Assembly (NCBI RefSeq): GCF_016862975.1
Contig: NZ_BONZ01000075.1
Coordinates: forward strand, 1 to 64,000
Length of the DNA stretch: 64,000 bases
DNA from: Rugosimonospora africana
Lineage (GTDB): Bacteria; Actinomycetota; Actinomycetes; Mycobacteriales; Micromonosporaceae
Direction: 5' to 3'
Shown: positions 53,946 through 63,492 of the stretch, piece after piece
How the letters are laid out: every line of letters starts with the position of its first letter
How positions within the stretch are numbered: position 1 is the first letter of the stretch
Program-made: the position numbers and the translations under genes
Notes under the pieces: model-generated
Databases searched by the model: none
Seen by the model: only the letters and a program-made list of their open reading frames with translations
What the model was told of the DNA's origin: nothing

Positions 53946-54908
53946 TCACGCGCCCGTGGCCCGTTTGAACCGGGCTCCCCATTCGTGGATCTGCTCAAGC
54001 AGTTCGGGCGGATCGACGACGTGGAAGTCGGCGCCGAGCGTGCCCAGTGCCATGGTCGGCCAGTCCAGGGAGTCGGCGGTCATACGCACCCGGCAGTGCT
54101 CGGCGTCGAGTTGCTCGACTGTGCTCCACCGGCCGATCCGCTCGCGCACCGCCGCGGCTGGGGCGTCGACCAAGACCTCCACCCGGTACGGGTGGGGCAG
54201 GTCGCCCAGGCTGGTGCGGACGAACTCGGCGGCGTCGGCAGCGGGCAGGTCGCGGGGGCGGAACCGGGAGCCGGTGCCGTATGGCGCGGTGAGGCGGTCG
54301 ACCCGGAAGCTGCGCCACTGGTGCCGGGTGAGGTCGTAGGCGGCCAGGTACCAGCGGCGGCCGAGGGAGACCAGCCGATGCGGTTCGACGTGCCGGTCGG
54401 TGTGCTGGCCGCCGGCGGCGGTGTAGGAGAAGCGGAGGTACTCGCTGTCCCGGCATGCCAGCGCGACCACGGTGAGCACACCGGGGTCGACGCCTGGCCT
54501 GGCCGGGCCGTCCCAGCCGGCGGGCGTTGTCATCGCGCCCAGCGCCTCGACCTGGCGCCGTAGCCGGGCCGGCATCACCTGCACCACCTTGGCCAGCACC
54601 CGCACCGAGGACTCGGCGAGGCCCTCCACGGCGCTTCGCGCGGCGGCCTGCAGCCCTACCGCCAGGGCGACCGCCTCCTCGTCGTCGACCACGAGCGGCG
54701 GCAGTGCCGCGCCCGCGGTGAGCTGGTAGCCGCCGTCCACGCCGCGCTGGGCTTCAACCGGATAGCCCAGCTCGCGCAGCCGGTCGATGTCCCGGCGCAG
54801 GGTGCGGACCGAGACCTCCAGCCGCTGCGCCAGTTCGGCGCCCGGCCAGTACCGGTGGGTCTGCAGCAGGGACAGCAGCCGCAGCGTCCGGGTGCTGGTG
54901 TTCGCCAT
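53946..54908 (-). CDS. WYL-domain (YafY-type) transcriptional regulator
   Basis: 320 residues. HTH_11 at 1-60 (RLLSLLQTHRYWPGAELAQR, EVSVRTLRRDIDRLRELGY) and the WYL domain at about 140-230 (HRLVSLGRRWYLAAYDLTR) with the WCX tail to the end (ALGTLGADFHVVDPPELLEQ). WYL domains sense nucleotides or other ligands. It is divergent from the DinB gene at 55004 over 95 bases, and is its likely regulator. Confidence 0.9.
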   Translation of the reverse strand: MANTSTRTLRLLSLLQTHRYWPGAELAQRLEVSVRTLRRDIDRLRELGYPVEAQRGVDGGYQLTAGAALPPLVVDDEEAVALAVGLQAAARSAVEGLAESSVRVLAKVVQVMPARLRRQVEALGAMTTPAGWDGPARPGVDPGVLTVVALACRDSEYLRFSYTAAGGQHTDRHVEPHRLVSLGRRWYLAAYDLTRHQWRSFRVDRLTAPYGTGSRFRPRDLPAADAAEFVRTSLGDLPHPYRVEVLVDAPAAAVRERIGRWSTVEQLDAEHCRVRMTADSLDWPTMALGTLGADFHVVDPPELLEQIHEWGARFKRATGA

Positions 54909-55003
54909 ATCTTCGATTCTCGCGCTATTTAGGTCAGAAAGTGTCCGCAGTGCAGCCTAGCGTGGATCCCGACCGACGGAACAGGACAAGGAAGGCGCAG
55001 ACC

Positions 55004-55573
55004 ATGAGCGAGACCACGACCGTCGATGAGCGGACGACCCACGACCTGGCCGACGCGCCGCCCGCCACGAGCGAGCGCGCCGACCTGCTGGCGATGCTGG
55101 CCAAACACCGGCACTTTCTGCGCTTCACCACCCGCGACCTCACCGACGAGCAGGCCGGGCGGCGGACCACCGCCAGCGAGCTGTGCCTGGGCGGCCTGAT
55201 CAAACACGTCACCACGGTCGAGCGGACCTGGGCGGACTTCATCCTGAAGGGGCCATCGGCGATGGGCGACTTCACCACCATGACCGAGGCCGACTGGGCC
55301 CGACGGGCCGACGAATTCCGGCTACTACCCGATGAGACACTGGCCCAAGTGCTGGCCAACTACGCCGAGGTGGCCCGCCAGACCGACGAGCTGGTCGCCG
55401 CCCTGCCCGACCTGGACGCCACCCAGCCGCTACCGAAGGCCCCGTGGTTCGAGCCCGGCGCGCGGTGGTCGGCCCGCCGGGTGCTGATACACATCATCGC
55501 CGAGACCGCTCAGCACGCCGGCCACGCCGACATCATTCGCGAGTCACTCGACGGCGCTAAAAGTATGGGCTAA
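55004..55573 (+). CDS. DinB-family (DUF664) four-helix protein
   Basis: 189 residues from ATG 55004. The metal-site pattern is visible: His in GGLIKHVTTVERTWADF, and HIIAETAQHAGHADIIRE with two further His. SARRVLIHIIAETAQHAG is the DUF664 C-terminal hallmark. Such proteins are thiol-transferase- or hydrolase-like and often bind mycothiol or bacillithiol. Probably controlled by the divergent WYL regulator. Confidence 0.85.
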   Translation: MSETTTVDERTTHDLADAPPATSERADLLAMLAKHRHFLRFTTRDLTDEQAGRRTTASELCLGGLIKHVTTVERTWADFILKGPSAMGDFTTMTEADWARRADEFRLLPDETLAQVLANYAEVARQTDELVAALPDLDATQPLPKAPWFEPGARWSARRVLIHIIAETAQHAGHADIIRESLDGAKSMG

Positions 55574-55614
55574 CCAGCGGCGTGGTAAAGGAATGCCTGT
55601 TCAGGGTGAGGGCG

Positions 55615-56258
55615 GGGTTGGTCTGGCGGACCCGGCTGCGCGGGTGGGCCGGTCTGCGCCCAGGCGCACCGGCCACCAAAGTACAGCCGGCGGGCCCCGG
55701 CGCCGCTCGACACCCGCCCGCGAACCGACCGATGGCGCGACCGGCGAATGACGCCCTCGTAGCCTGGAGATGTTCGACAATGCACAGGTCCGGCACTGGC
55801 GTGGCGATCCGGAGAGCTACCCCACGCTGTCGCCTGACCGAAACTCACAGTTTGGTTTCCTGCCGCCACGACCGAGCGGGAGTTGCTACGCGCGCTCTGT
55901 GGACGGTACCGATGGACACGACAACGCAGGCAGCGGGCGCTGAGCGTGCCTCGTGGACCGCACCGCATGCACGCCGAGGTGACGCCCGGCACCCGGGGTA
56001 CCGGTGATCCTGATGCACGGCTTCCCGGACAGCCTGCACCTCTACGACCGGCTCATGCCGCACCTCGCGGGCCGGGTACCAGTGGTGAGGGTCGACTTCC
56101 TCGGCTGGGGCCGGTCGAACAAGCCGGCCGGCTACCCGTACACCGCGACCAACCAGGCCGGCGACCTGGCCGCGGTCATCGACGCCGTCGGTAGCCAGCT
56201 AGACGCCGATCGGGTCGTGCTGGTGGCACACGACGCCTCCGGGCCGCCCGCCATCGCT
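55615..56258 (+). repeat. Inverted long repeat, copy B, with a broken hydrolase 5' end
   Basis: A diverged inverted copy of 42900-43565. The upstream part is alignable by eye over about 270 bases. The gene part begins at ATG 55914 (MDTTTQA), suffers a 2-base loss after GCAGGCA and a later 1-base gain, and carries VILMHGFPDSLHLYDRLMPH, DFLGWGRSNKPAGYPYT and VLVAHDASGPPAI. At 56258 it stops abruptly and RHS sequence of the opposite strand follows. The hydrolase copy is dead. Confidence 0.75.
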
Positions 56259-56259
56259 G

Positions 56260-57265
56260 TCGTCGCCGGCTTGTGGGTTCAGGGCGTGGTTGACCAGGTT
56301 GCCGAGGGCTCCGCCGAGGGCCGCGCAGGCGATGGTTCCGGCCCCGTCCGTGGCGGCCTCGTAGAGCCCGAAGGCGAGCGTGCCGACCGCGTAGTCGGCG
56401 ACGGTGGCGATGATTGCCTTGTGTGCCTGGTAGAACGTGTTCGCCGCGTGAGCCAGCTTCTTGGCGTGGCACTTCAGGTCGAACGTGCCACACTTCTTCG
56501 GCTTCGATTTCGACGCGCCGCGGCCGCTGTTGTTGCCGCTGCCGTGCACGGTGCAGCAGTTGTGGTCCCCGGTCGTGACGTCGTGGCCCGATCCACCGGT
56601 CGGCGTCTTGCCGAAGTCGGTGCCGTGACTGATGCACAGGTCGCCGTCGCTGAACGCGCAGTCGCCGGTTGGGTCGGCGCCGTTGACCGGGTTGTCGGCC
56701 GCGTAGTGTGTAGCCGCTCAACTGCCCCGGATCGGTGAGTTCCTGTACGGGGTCGCGTTGAAGGAAATGTCCGGTGGCCGGGTCGTAGTTGCGGTCGCCG
56801 AACAGGTCCAGACGGGTGACCGGATCGGTGGGCTGGTTCAGGGAGGCCCGGTTGTCGACCCATCCGATCGGGCTGGTGCCGCAGGTTTGTCCGTAGGGGG
56901 TGAGGTAGCGGCGGGTCGCCGTCTGACTCGCATCGGCGCTGATGGTGACTTCGCCGGTGTTCTGCGCGTTGGTGTACTCATAGGTCAGGGTGCCGTCGGA
57001 GGAGCGCACCTCGGTCGGTCCGCCGGGGACGGGGTAGCGGCGCAGTCCGCTCAGGGTGCCGGTGGCGGTGTTCAGGGTCAGCTGCTCGGAGCTACTCAGA
57101 TACGGGGTGACCGTGCTGGTTCCGCCTTTGGTGTCGCGTTGTAGCAGCAGGTTGCCGTCGGCGTCGACCAGTAGCGGGTGTCGGAGAGAAGCGGCTGACC
57201 GGCGGCCCCGGCCCTGGCCAGCAGAATCGTGTGGGTGCTGCCGGTTGGGCCGGGTCGCCGTCCAC
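56260..57265 (-). pseudogene. RHS/YD-repeat protein C-terminal fragment with frameshift
   Basis: LLVDADGNLLLQRDTKGGTS, LTYEYTNAQNTGEVTISADA, and LFGDRNYDPATGHFLQRDPV followed by PGQLSGYT form the RHS core end (normally SGYTYAADNPVNGADPTG). At 56705-56715 the frame changes: YAADNPVNGADPTGDCAFSD continues one frame over, then KPKKCGTFDLKCHAKKLAHA and NTFYQAHKAIIATVADYAVG with a GALGNLVNHALN hydrophobic region. This is the variable C-terminal part, a candidate toxin or export region. The bulk of the RHS barrel is missing upstream and the end is cut at the repeat B junction. Confidence 0.7.
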
Positions 57266-57270
57266 GAAAG

Positions 57271-58389
57271 CTATGCCGCGCAGAGTTGTGCCTGAAGCGG
57301 TCGCCTCGATGGGGGACGCGAGGCGGTGAAGCCGTGATCGACCCACCTCATCGCGACCGCGTACCACCGGTTGGCGTGGTAGTGCAGGTTGACCGGGTGC
57401 CCGGCGTCCGGCAGGACGTAGGCGGCGACGCTCCCGCTGGCCGGGAAGTCCGGCGCCTCCCTGGTGCAGATGTCGCCCGGAGTGCGGCAGGACAGGCCCT
57501 GACCCGGGTCGCACACCAGGGAGTCGTTCTGGCCGACGACGAGCAGCACCGGCACGTGAACCTGCTGGCTGGCAGTCACGTCGGAGAGGGCGCCCACATC
57601 GGCGATTTCTCCGCTGGTCACGGTCTGCGCGAAGGCGTTGTCGAGACCGGCCACCGCCGGGTCGGCGTCGGAACGGTCGTAGAAGTCCGCGAACCGGGTC
57701 GCTGCCCCTGGCCTCGTCGTGTCGTAACCGGCGGGCATGTTCATGCGGGCGAAGCGAGGGTCACCTGCAGCCGGCTGCAGCGTGCTCATGACCCGGTCGA
57801 TCCTCGCGATGCTGCCCTGGTGGAGCAACCCGGTGAGGATGAGCGCGTCGAGGTCGTGGTAGCCAGCGTCCTCAACGGTCAGGATCCCGGAGCCCAGGGA
57901 GTGCCCGACCCCGATCACCCGGGCGAACCGGATGTGCTGCACGCGGCCCTGCCGCAGTGCCTGCACGATCTGGTGGGTGACATACGCCTCGGCAGTGACG
58001 GTGACCTCGTCGGCCGGTGGGTGGTCGCTCTGGCCGATCCCGATCCGGTCGATGTTGAACACACTGTGGTGGTCGCGGATCGCGGCCTGGACGTAGGAGT
58101 ACTCGTCGGGCTGGTATGGCAGGTCCCAGTAGTGGTGGTCGTATGTCATGCCAGACACCAGAACCTGGACGGTTTCACCCCGCGACCGGTCGGCGCCGCA
58201 GAGCCAACCGACGACGGTGTAACGGGTCGATGCATGAGATGACAGGCTCACCGGCAGGGCGCTGCGTTGACAGCCGCCATCCAGGAGTCCCGCGCGGGCG
58301 GTACCGGTCAGTGTCACGGTGGTGGTCAGTACGGCCAGAAGGCTCAGGATCGTGGCGAGCGTGACGCGTCGGCGTCGGGTGATGTGCAC
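57271..58389 (-). CDS. Secreted alpha/beta hydrolase (tandem copy 1)
   Basis: 372 residues with a signal peptide (LATILSLLAVLTTTVTLTG, cleavage after ARA near 33). The nucleophile elbow is GHSLGS with S164, the acid lies in VVGQNDSLVCDP and the His in DAGHPVNLHYHANRW. Cys pairs (GGCQRS/WLCGAD, VCDPGQGLSC/DIC) suit an extracellular protein. The pattern YDHHYWDLPYQPDEYSYVQA is shared with the next gene. It lies 11 bases behind it, hence one operon. Probably a lipase- or esterase-like secreted enzyme. Confidence 0.85.
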   Translation of the reverse strand: MHITRRRRVTLATILSLLAVLTTTVTLTGTARAGLLDGGCQRSALPVSLSSHASTRYTVVGWLCGADRSRGETVQVLVSGMTYDHHYWDLPYQPDEYSYVQAAIRDHHSVFNIDRIGIGQSDHPPADEVTVTAEAYVTHQIVQALRQGRVQHIRFARVIGVGHSLGSGILTVEDAGYHDLDALILTGLLHQGSIARIDRVMSTLQPAAGDPRFARMNMPAGYDTTRPGAATRFADFYDRSDADPAVAGLDNAFAQTVTSGEIADVGALSDVTASQQVHVPVLLVVGQNDSLVCDPGQGLSCRTPGDICTREAPDFPASGSVAAYVLPDAGHPVNLHYHANRWYAVAMRWVDHGFTASRPPSRRPLQAQLCAA

Positions 58390-58400
58390 GGCTGTTCCTC

Positions 58401-59615
58401 TCAGGAGTGTGATGGGTGCGGGCCGCCGGTCGCGGGAGTTTGCGGAGGGCGTCGGCGACAGAGCCCCGGCCCAGCGAGGGCGTCAGAAGCAGGTTCGTGT
58501 CCGTCCGCGCGGAAGGCGCCTGGGCGTGAGCCGCGGTCGAGGGTGTCGATCCAGGTGATGGCCGCGCTGAACCAGCGATCGGCGTGGTAGTGCAGGTTGA
58601 TGGAGTGACCGGCGCCGGCCAGCACGAACGTCGTCAGGTGCGCGGCGGGCGGGAAGTACGGCAACTCCCTGGCGCAGACATCCGCCGTGCTGTGGCACAT
58701 CAGCCCGACGGTCGGATTGCAGTCCAGGGAGTCGTTCTCCCCCACGACCTCCAGCACAGGTACCCGGATGGCCTGGCCGACGGCCCGGTAACGGGCGATG
58801 GCCAGCCCCTCCAGTTCACCGCTGGTCGCTGTCTGCGCGATCGCGTCATCAAGCCGCGCAACAGCCGTCTCCGCGTCCGAGGCGTGGTAGAAGTCGGCCA
58901 ACCGGGTGGCCGCGCCTGGCGTGGTGGTCACGTATCCGGCGGGCACGTGCTGACCGGCGAAACGCCGGTCAGCGTCGGCCGGCACGAACGACGCGGACAC
59001 CCGCCCGCCCTGCGCGGGGTCGATCGCGTGCAGGTAGTCACTCAGGACCAGGCCGCTGACGTCATGGTAGGTGGCGGCCTCGTACATGATCATCGCGGAG
59101 CCCATCGAGTGTCCCACTGTCACCACGGTCGGGAACCGGGGCAGGCCGTCGAGCGAGCCGTGCTGCATGGCCTGCACAACCTGATGGATCGCATACGCCT
59201 CGGCGGGCACCGTGACCTGGTCGGCCGGCGGACGGTCGCTCTGCCCGACGCCGATGCGATCGATGTTGAACACCACCTGGTGATCGGCGGTCGCCGCACG
59301 GACGTAGGAGTACTCGTCCGGGTCGTAGGGCAGGTCCCAGTACCGGTGGTCATAGGTCAGGCCGGAGACCAGCAGTTGCACGGCCTTACCGCGCAGACTG
59401 CCCCCGTCGGTGCACAGCCAGCCGACGACCCGGTAGCGGGTACGGGCGTCGGGTGACAGCTGGACCGGCAGTGTGTGGCGTTGGCAATGTGCCCGGGCCG
59501 GTGCCGGGTGGGCATCAGCGACGCCGCTGGTCGTGAACGTGCCGAGGATGAGCGCGGCACACGCCACCGTCATCCGGATGATCGCAGGCGGGCGTTGTCG
59601 TCGGTTCCGTTCCAT
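58401..59615 (-). CDS. Secreted alpha/beta hydrolase (tandem copy 2)
   Basis: 404 residues from ATG 59615, preceded by GGGGGAG. The signal peptide has core MTVACAALILGTFTTSGVAD. The elbow is VGHSMGSAM, the acid lies in VVGENDSLDCNP and the His in GAGHSINLHYHADRW. Clearly a paralogue of the 57271 protein (YDHRYWDLPYDPDEYSYVRA, FNIDRIGVGQSDRPPAD). The last 30 residues after the fold are Pro-rich and may be frame extension. MarR gene upstream. Confidence 0.85.
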   Translation of the reverse strand: MERNRRQRPPAIIRMTVACAALILGTFTTSGVADAHPAPARAHCQRHTLPVQLSPDARTRYRVVGWLCTDGGSLRGKAVQLLVSGLTYDHRYWDLPYDPDEYSYVRAATADHQVVFNIDRIGVGQSDRPPADQVTVPAEAYAIHQVVQAMQHGSLDGLPRFPTVVTVGHSMGSAMIMYEAATYHDVSGLVLSDYLHAIDPAQGGRVSASFVPADADRRFAGQHVPAGYVTTTPGAATRLADFYHASDAETAVARLDDAIAQTATSGELEGLAIARYRAVGQAIRVPVLEVVGENDSLDCNPTVGLMCHSTADVCARELPYFPPAAHLTTFVLAGAGHSINLHYHADRWFSAAITWIDTLDRGSRPGAFRADGHEPASDALAGPGLCRRRPPQTPATGGPHPSHS

Positions 59616-59685
59616 GTTGTCTCCCCCGTTGCGGTGCCGGCCGGTTGCCGGCGCCTGTTGTCGCGCGTGACGGATCTGCCGACGG

Positions 59686-60261
59686 TCAGGTCGGTGGGGT
59701 CGGGCCAGCTGGTGGACACGCATCGGCGACGCAACGCAGCACCGCCAAGGCGCCTGACTCGGGCAGCGGGCTGGTACGGCGCAGCATCAGGTTCTCCTCC
59801 GCAGCGACTCTGCGCATGATCCGGTGCGTCAGCTCCCACCCGGCGGCCGTGGGTGCCAGCACGACCCGCCGGCGGTCCGCCGGCTGGGTGTGGCGACGGA
59901 TGAGCCCGAGCGCGAGCAGACGAGCGCTGATGCCGGTGACAGTGCCCTTGGAGATGCCCAACGCCGCGGCCACCGTGCGGGTCTCGACGCGCCGTCGGTG
60001 GCAGACCAGCTGCAGAATGTCGAAGCCGGTCCAGCGCAGCCCGAACTCCCGTAGCACTGCGCGCTCGAGGTGCACACGCACCACGTTGGCCGCCCGGACC
60101 AGGTCCGTCGTCGGCCCGTCCGCCTGTCGCTGCTGATCGGTACCGGCACCAGCCCCGACGCCAGGCGCCCCGAATGTCGCGCCGTTCACGGCAGCACCAT
60201 CCGGCCGGATAACAGCCGTGCGACCAGCAGACGTGCCAACAGCCCACTGCGCCGGTGCCAC
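59686..60261 (-). CDS. MarR-family transcriptional regulator
   Basis: 191 residues in the longest frame; the first 50 are low-complexity and the true start may be GTG 60189. The winged HTH (about 60-165) contains LRWTGFDILQLVCHRRRVET, RTVAAALGISKGTVTGISAR, LLALGLIRRHTQPADRRRVV and LAPTAAGWELTHRIM. It lies 70 bases upstream of the two secreted hydrolases in the same direction and probably controls them. Confidence 0.85.
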   Translation of the reverse strand: MAPAQWAVGTSAGRTAVIRPDGAAVNGATFGAPGVGAGAGTDQQRQADGPTTDLVRAANVVRVHLERAVLREFGLRWTGFDILQLVCHRRRVETRTVAAALGISKGTVTGISARLLALGLIRRHTQPADRRRVVLAPTAAGWELTHRIMRRVAAEENLMLRRTSPLPESGALAVLRCVADACPPAGPTPPT

Positions 60262-60658
60262 CCCGCGGCACGGCGCCCACCGCAGGCACCACTGAGGTGG
60301 AGGTCCGAGTGGTAGTTGCCAGCCATGAACCAGGACCCGCGAGGAAATGCCGCCGCTCCTCGATCTCGCAGCGCTGGCTCAGGTGCGCGATGCGCACCAG
60401 GCCGATGGACGGCGCTGCCACGCACGATCGCTGCCGGAAGCGGCGCGGCTACCGGATCGCTTCCGACGCTGTCCTGGCAATCGGGACTGGTCGTGACGTC
60501 GGCGGTCCCGGACGGCGTCGCAGGGCTATGCGTCGCCGGCTCGTCCGGTCCGCGCTGGCCGTCGTCGATGACCCGCTGTGGCGTCGATCCCATCCTGCTC
60601 TCCCCTCCCGTCTGGAGCGATCGTGATGTCGGCCTAGCGAATGTCGTCACCGGACCCG
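60262..60658. other. Intergenic region between the two MarR-type genes
   Basis: About 400 bases. Long frames exist on both strands, but their translations are Arg/Pro-rich and look like composition artefacts. No gene called. Confidence 0.4.
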
Positions 60659-61354
60659 CTATGGCGCAAACCCGCCCGTGACCGCCCGCACGGCGGTGAC
60701 CTGATGCAGCACCCGCCGCTCCTCCACCGCGACCGCCGGCCCGACCCGGCGGACGACGCCGCACCCGGCTGCGGTCGCATGCAGCGCCGGCGTTGGATGA
60801 TGGGGTTCGCCGACTACGGCTGCCAGCTGCCGTGCTACGAGCAGGTCGACGGCCGGACCAAATGGTTGGCCGGGCATTCCGGCGCGCCGGGTCAACTCCC
60901 GGACTCCGATGTGGCCATGCGCGCACGTCACTCGAAGGACATCGAAGCCAGCCCAACTCAGGTCAGTCAGCCGCCCCACCATCTGATCGAGCCGCCGGAT
61001 GACCGCGGCGATGAGCGTGTCCCGCTCATGCGCTGAGTGGGCGTCAATGGCGATGAGATGCTCGCTCGCGGTCCCGGTCGATGCCGAGGGTGGATCGTTG
61101 ACTGGCCACCGTGCGGGTGATCCTTCACCGATCAGCGAAGCCAGGTCGCCGACGATCAGCGAGCGACTGAAGGCACCCACGGCACCACGATTTCCACCAG
61201 GCTGCTGAAGCAGATTCCAACTCGGGTCGATCACATCCACGAGGATTCCGGAACCACCAGCCCGGGTGAAGTTGACGCCCGTTGACCGCCGCTGAAGCCG
61301 CCCGCAGCCTAGCCGGCCACCGGCGCCACCAAATGCCTGGGCGGTGCCGACCAC
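60659..61354 (-). CDS. Divergent MarR-like regulator
   Basis: Up to 231 residues; the MarR part is at about 100-215: IAAVIRRLDQMVGRLTDLSW, AGFDVLRVTCAHGHIGVREL, TRRAGMPGQPFGPAVDLLVA, RQLAAVVGEPHHPTPALHAT. It aligns end to end with the 59686 protein (GFDILQLVCHRRRVE, SKGTVTGISARLLALGLI) but has a Gly/Pro-rich recognition helix, which may weaken DNA binding. The start is uncertain. It may be a degenerate or sensor-only MarR paralogue. Confidence 0.55.
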   Translation of the reverse strand: MVGTAQAFGGAGGRLGCGRLQRRSTGVNFTRAGGSGILVDVIDPSWNLLQQPGGNRGAVGAFSRSLIVGDLASLIGEGSPARWPVNDPPSASTGTASEHLIAIDAHSAHERDTLIAAVIRRLDQMVGRLTDLSWAGFDVLRVTCAHGHIGVRELTRRAGMPGQPFGPAVDLLVARQLAAVVGEPHHPTPALHATAAGCGVVRRVGPAVAVEERRVLHQVTAVRAVTGGFAP

Positions 61355-61785
61355 TCACCGCCATCGGCTGCGTGGGCGGTGCCGCAGTTCAAAGCCGTGC
61401 GATGCACCGCGCAGCGCATCCCGCCCTGACGTGAGCACCGCCTCTCACACTAAAGCATCCTAGGAACCTTGATTCGCTTCCCCGACCCGCGATGCAGGGC
61501 AGCCGACTGGCACGATCGGCTTCTACGGCATCCTGACTGGTTCACCCTCGCCACCCGCCGGTCGTATTCCCTGAAGCGCAAGGACGGCGGGCAAGCTCAA
61601 CGGATCCGCCGCGCGGAGTCCGGTGCCCCTGACGCCTCCTGGACCGGTCGGAGTGGCCGGCTGCCCGTTTCGCCAGCAGGGTGTCGATGACTGCTACGCG
61701 GATCCACCTTGGCCGCTGTGGCTGAGTGGACGGAGTCGCCGCGGCGTCGGCCGATCGGAAAGGGCGCCATCGAGTGTGGGAAGCC
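61355..61785. other. Boundary stretch, nothing recognised
   Basis: 430 bases between the MarR-like gene and the stop of the peptidase gene. No credible gene or repeat was found. It may hold the edge of the conjugative-element-like operon. Confidence 0.4.
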
Positions 61786-62898
61786 TCAGCTCACCTGGGT
61801 CCCCAACGGCGCTCCCACCTGCTCCATCCACGGGACCGGATCGATGGCGTTGGCGTTGGTGAGCGAGCACCGCTTGTCGTCGCAGGCGACGCCGGTGTGG
61901 ACCTCGTAGTGCAGGTGGGGTCCGGTGACGTGTCCGCTGGCGCCGACCGCGCCGATCGGGTCGCCGGCGTCGACGGTCTGCCCGAAGACGACAAACGGCT
62001 TGCTGACCATGTGGCAGTAGCGGGTGGCGACGCCTTCGAAATGCTGAACTTCGACGTACCAGCCACAGCCGGGTGTCTGGAGGCTGCCGTCGATGTCGCA
62101 GTTGCCGGTTGCCGGATCGCAGCCGGCCCACACAACCCGGCCGGCCGCGGCGGCGCGGATCACGGTGTTTCGGGCGGCGGCGAGGTCGACGCCCTGATGG
62201 GTCGGCCGATCGGATGTGCGGAACCCCGACACGATCGGCGCACGCACGGGCTGGACCCAGCCGCCGGAGGAGATGGCGGCGGGGTCGCGGCAGTCGACGA
62301 GCGCGGCACCAGCCAGGTCATTGATCGAGGCGACGCCGGCGACCGCAGCGACGACCTGCTGCGCGTCATTCTCCCACTTCGCGTACGCGTCCGGGAACGC
62401 TGAACGCTGCACCGCCTGGGCGGCCTGGGTGAGCGGCAGCGTCGCCCAATGCGGCACCGTGAACAGTTTCAGGTAGAACTTCCGCGACGCGTAGACCGGA
62501 TCCATGATCTGAGCCACGGTTCCCCAACCCTGACTGGGCCGCTGTTGAAACAGGCCCACGGAGTCATGGTCGGTGGCCCTGGACGAGTTGGTCAGACTGG
62601 ACTCCTGCATCGCGGTCGCGACGGCAATGACCCAGCCGCGGGGTGGCACCTTCAGGTCTTTGCCGACGGCGACAATGATGGCGGCGTTGGCAACCTGCGT
62701 CGCGTTCCATCGGCCCATCGCTCCCGCCTGGCCGGTCCGTACCACCACCGCGGCGGCCGAGGCGTTCGTGCTCTCAGGGGTGGCCGCGCACGCCGCGGCG
62801 GGCGGTGAGTCGGTCACGGCGGCAAGCAGCGGTAGTCCGCACAGCACGGACATGACGATGAAAACCGCTAACACGATGAACCCTCGCCGCCGGCTCAT
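61786..62898 (-). CDS. Lysozyme-like plus M23 peptidase, conjugation-type cell-wall enzyme
   Basis: 370 residues from ATG 62898, with GGGAGG upstream, overlapping the lipoprotein stop (ATGA). A signal anchor (GFIVLAVFIVMSVLCGLPLL) comes first, then a lytic-transglycosylase-like domain (about 65-200: WVIAVATAMQESSLTNSSRA, GLFQQRPSQGWG), then the LytM/M23 domain with zinc ligands in HQGVDLAAARN and GPHLHYEVHT. Cys residues (GCDPATGNC, CGWY, CDDKRC) suggest surface exposure. This two-enzyme fusion is the VirB1-like wall-opening factor of actinomycete conjugative elements. Confidence 0.88.
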   Translation of the reverse strand: MSRRRGFIVLAVFIVMSVLCGLPLLAAVTDSPPAAACAATPESTNASAAAVVVRTGQAGAMGRWNATQVANAAIIVAVGKDLKVPPRGWVIAVATAMQESSLTNSSRATDHDSVGLFQQRPSQGWGTVAQIMDPVYASRKFYLKLFTVPHWATLPLTQAAQAVQRSAFPDAYAKWENDAQQVVAAVAGVASINDLAGAALVDCRDPAAISSGGWVQPVRAPIVSGFRTSDRPTHQGVDLAAARNTVIRAAAAGRVVWAGCDPATGNCDIDGSLQTPGCGWYVEVQHFEGVATRYCHMVSKPFVVFGQTVDAGDPIGAVGASGHVTGPHLHYEVHTGVACDDKRCSLTNANAIDPVPWMEQVGAPLGTQVS

Positions 62899-63410
62899 CG
62901 TGCCTCCCAGCCGGTGGTGACGACCAGCCACTGTCCGGCCATGTCGTCGCAGGTGACGCGCAGCGTGCCGGCGTCGGTCGGGACGTCAACGACGAGGACC
63001 ACGGTGGTGGAGGACACCGGTGTGGGCGGTCCGGTGACGGTGGTCGCCGGGACGTTGGCCGGGTCGACGCTTGCCAGCAGCGCCGCGTAGTGCGGTGCGG
63101 TGTAGACGCGGACGCCAGCCAGCCAGGTCTGCGCGTCGAGGTTCGGGCGACTCCACGCGGCCGCGAAGCGGCGGGCGACCTCGATCGCCTGCCCTGTCGC
63201 GGCCATGCTGGCCAGCGGGAACGCTCCGTCGTCGTCGCCTGGGCTTGTCGTCGGTGCCGCAGCGCCTGGCTTGCCGCCGGGCACGGTGTGGTCCGAGGCG
63301 GATGGCGACGGGGACCGGTCGCTGGGCGCCGCGGTGCACGCCGCGGCCAGGAGGAGCGGGGCGATGAGGGCGCTTACCGTGGCGCGGCTGATTCTGGCGG
63401 TGTGATGCAT
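62895..63410 (-). CDS. Lipoprotein, conjugation-operon type
   Basis: 171 residues from ATG 63410, with GGGGGA upstream. The signal peptide ATVSALIAPLLLAAACTAAP has a lipobox AAAC at about 22. A Ser/Pro/Asp-rich linker follows and then a globular domain (AIEVARRFAAAWSRPNLDAQ, VRVYTAPHYAALLASVDPAN, LRVTCDDMAGQWLVVTTGW). The FAAAWxxP...W pattern is found in small exported proteins of ICE operons. Coupled to the peptidase gene by ATGA. Confidence 0.7.
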   Translation of the reverse strand: MHHTARISRATVSALIAPLLLAAACTAAPSDRSPSPSASDHTVPGGKPGAAAPTTSPGDDDGAFPLASMAATGQAIEVARRFAAAWSRPNLDAQTWLAGVRVYTAPHYAALLASVDPANVPATTVTGPPTPVSSTTVVLVVDVPTDAGTLRVTCDDMAGQWLVVTTGWEAR

Positions 63411-63492
63411 GCGGATTCCCCCGTGTGTGGATGGGCAGGATCGGACGAGTCGGCGCGGTGATGAGGCCGCCGTACGGCCACCGGTGCCGGGG

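Noticed and set aside
60186-60956. 256-codon minus frame between the MarR-type genes
   Set aside because: No family resemblance, and it overlaps both MarR genes in another frame.
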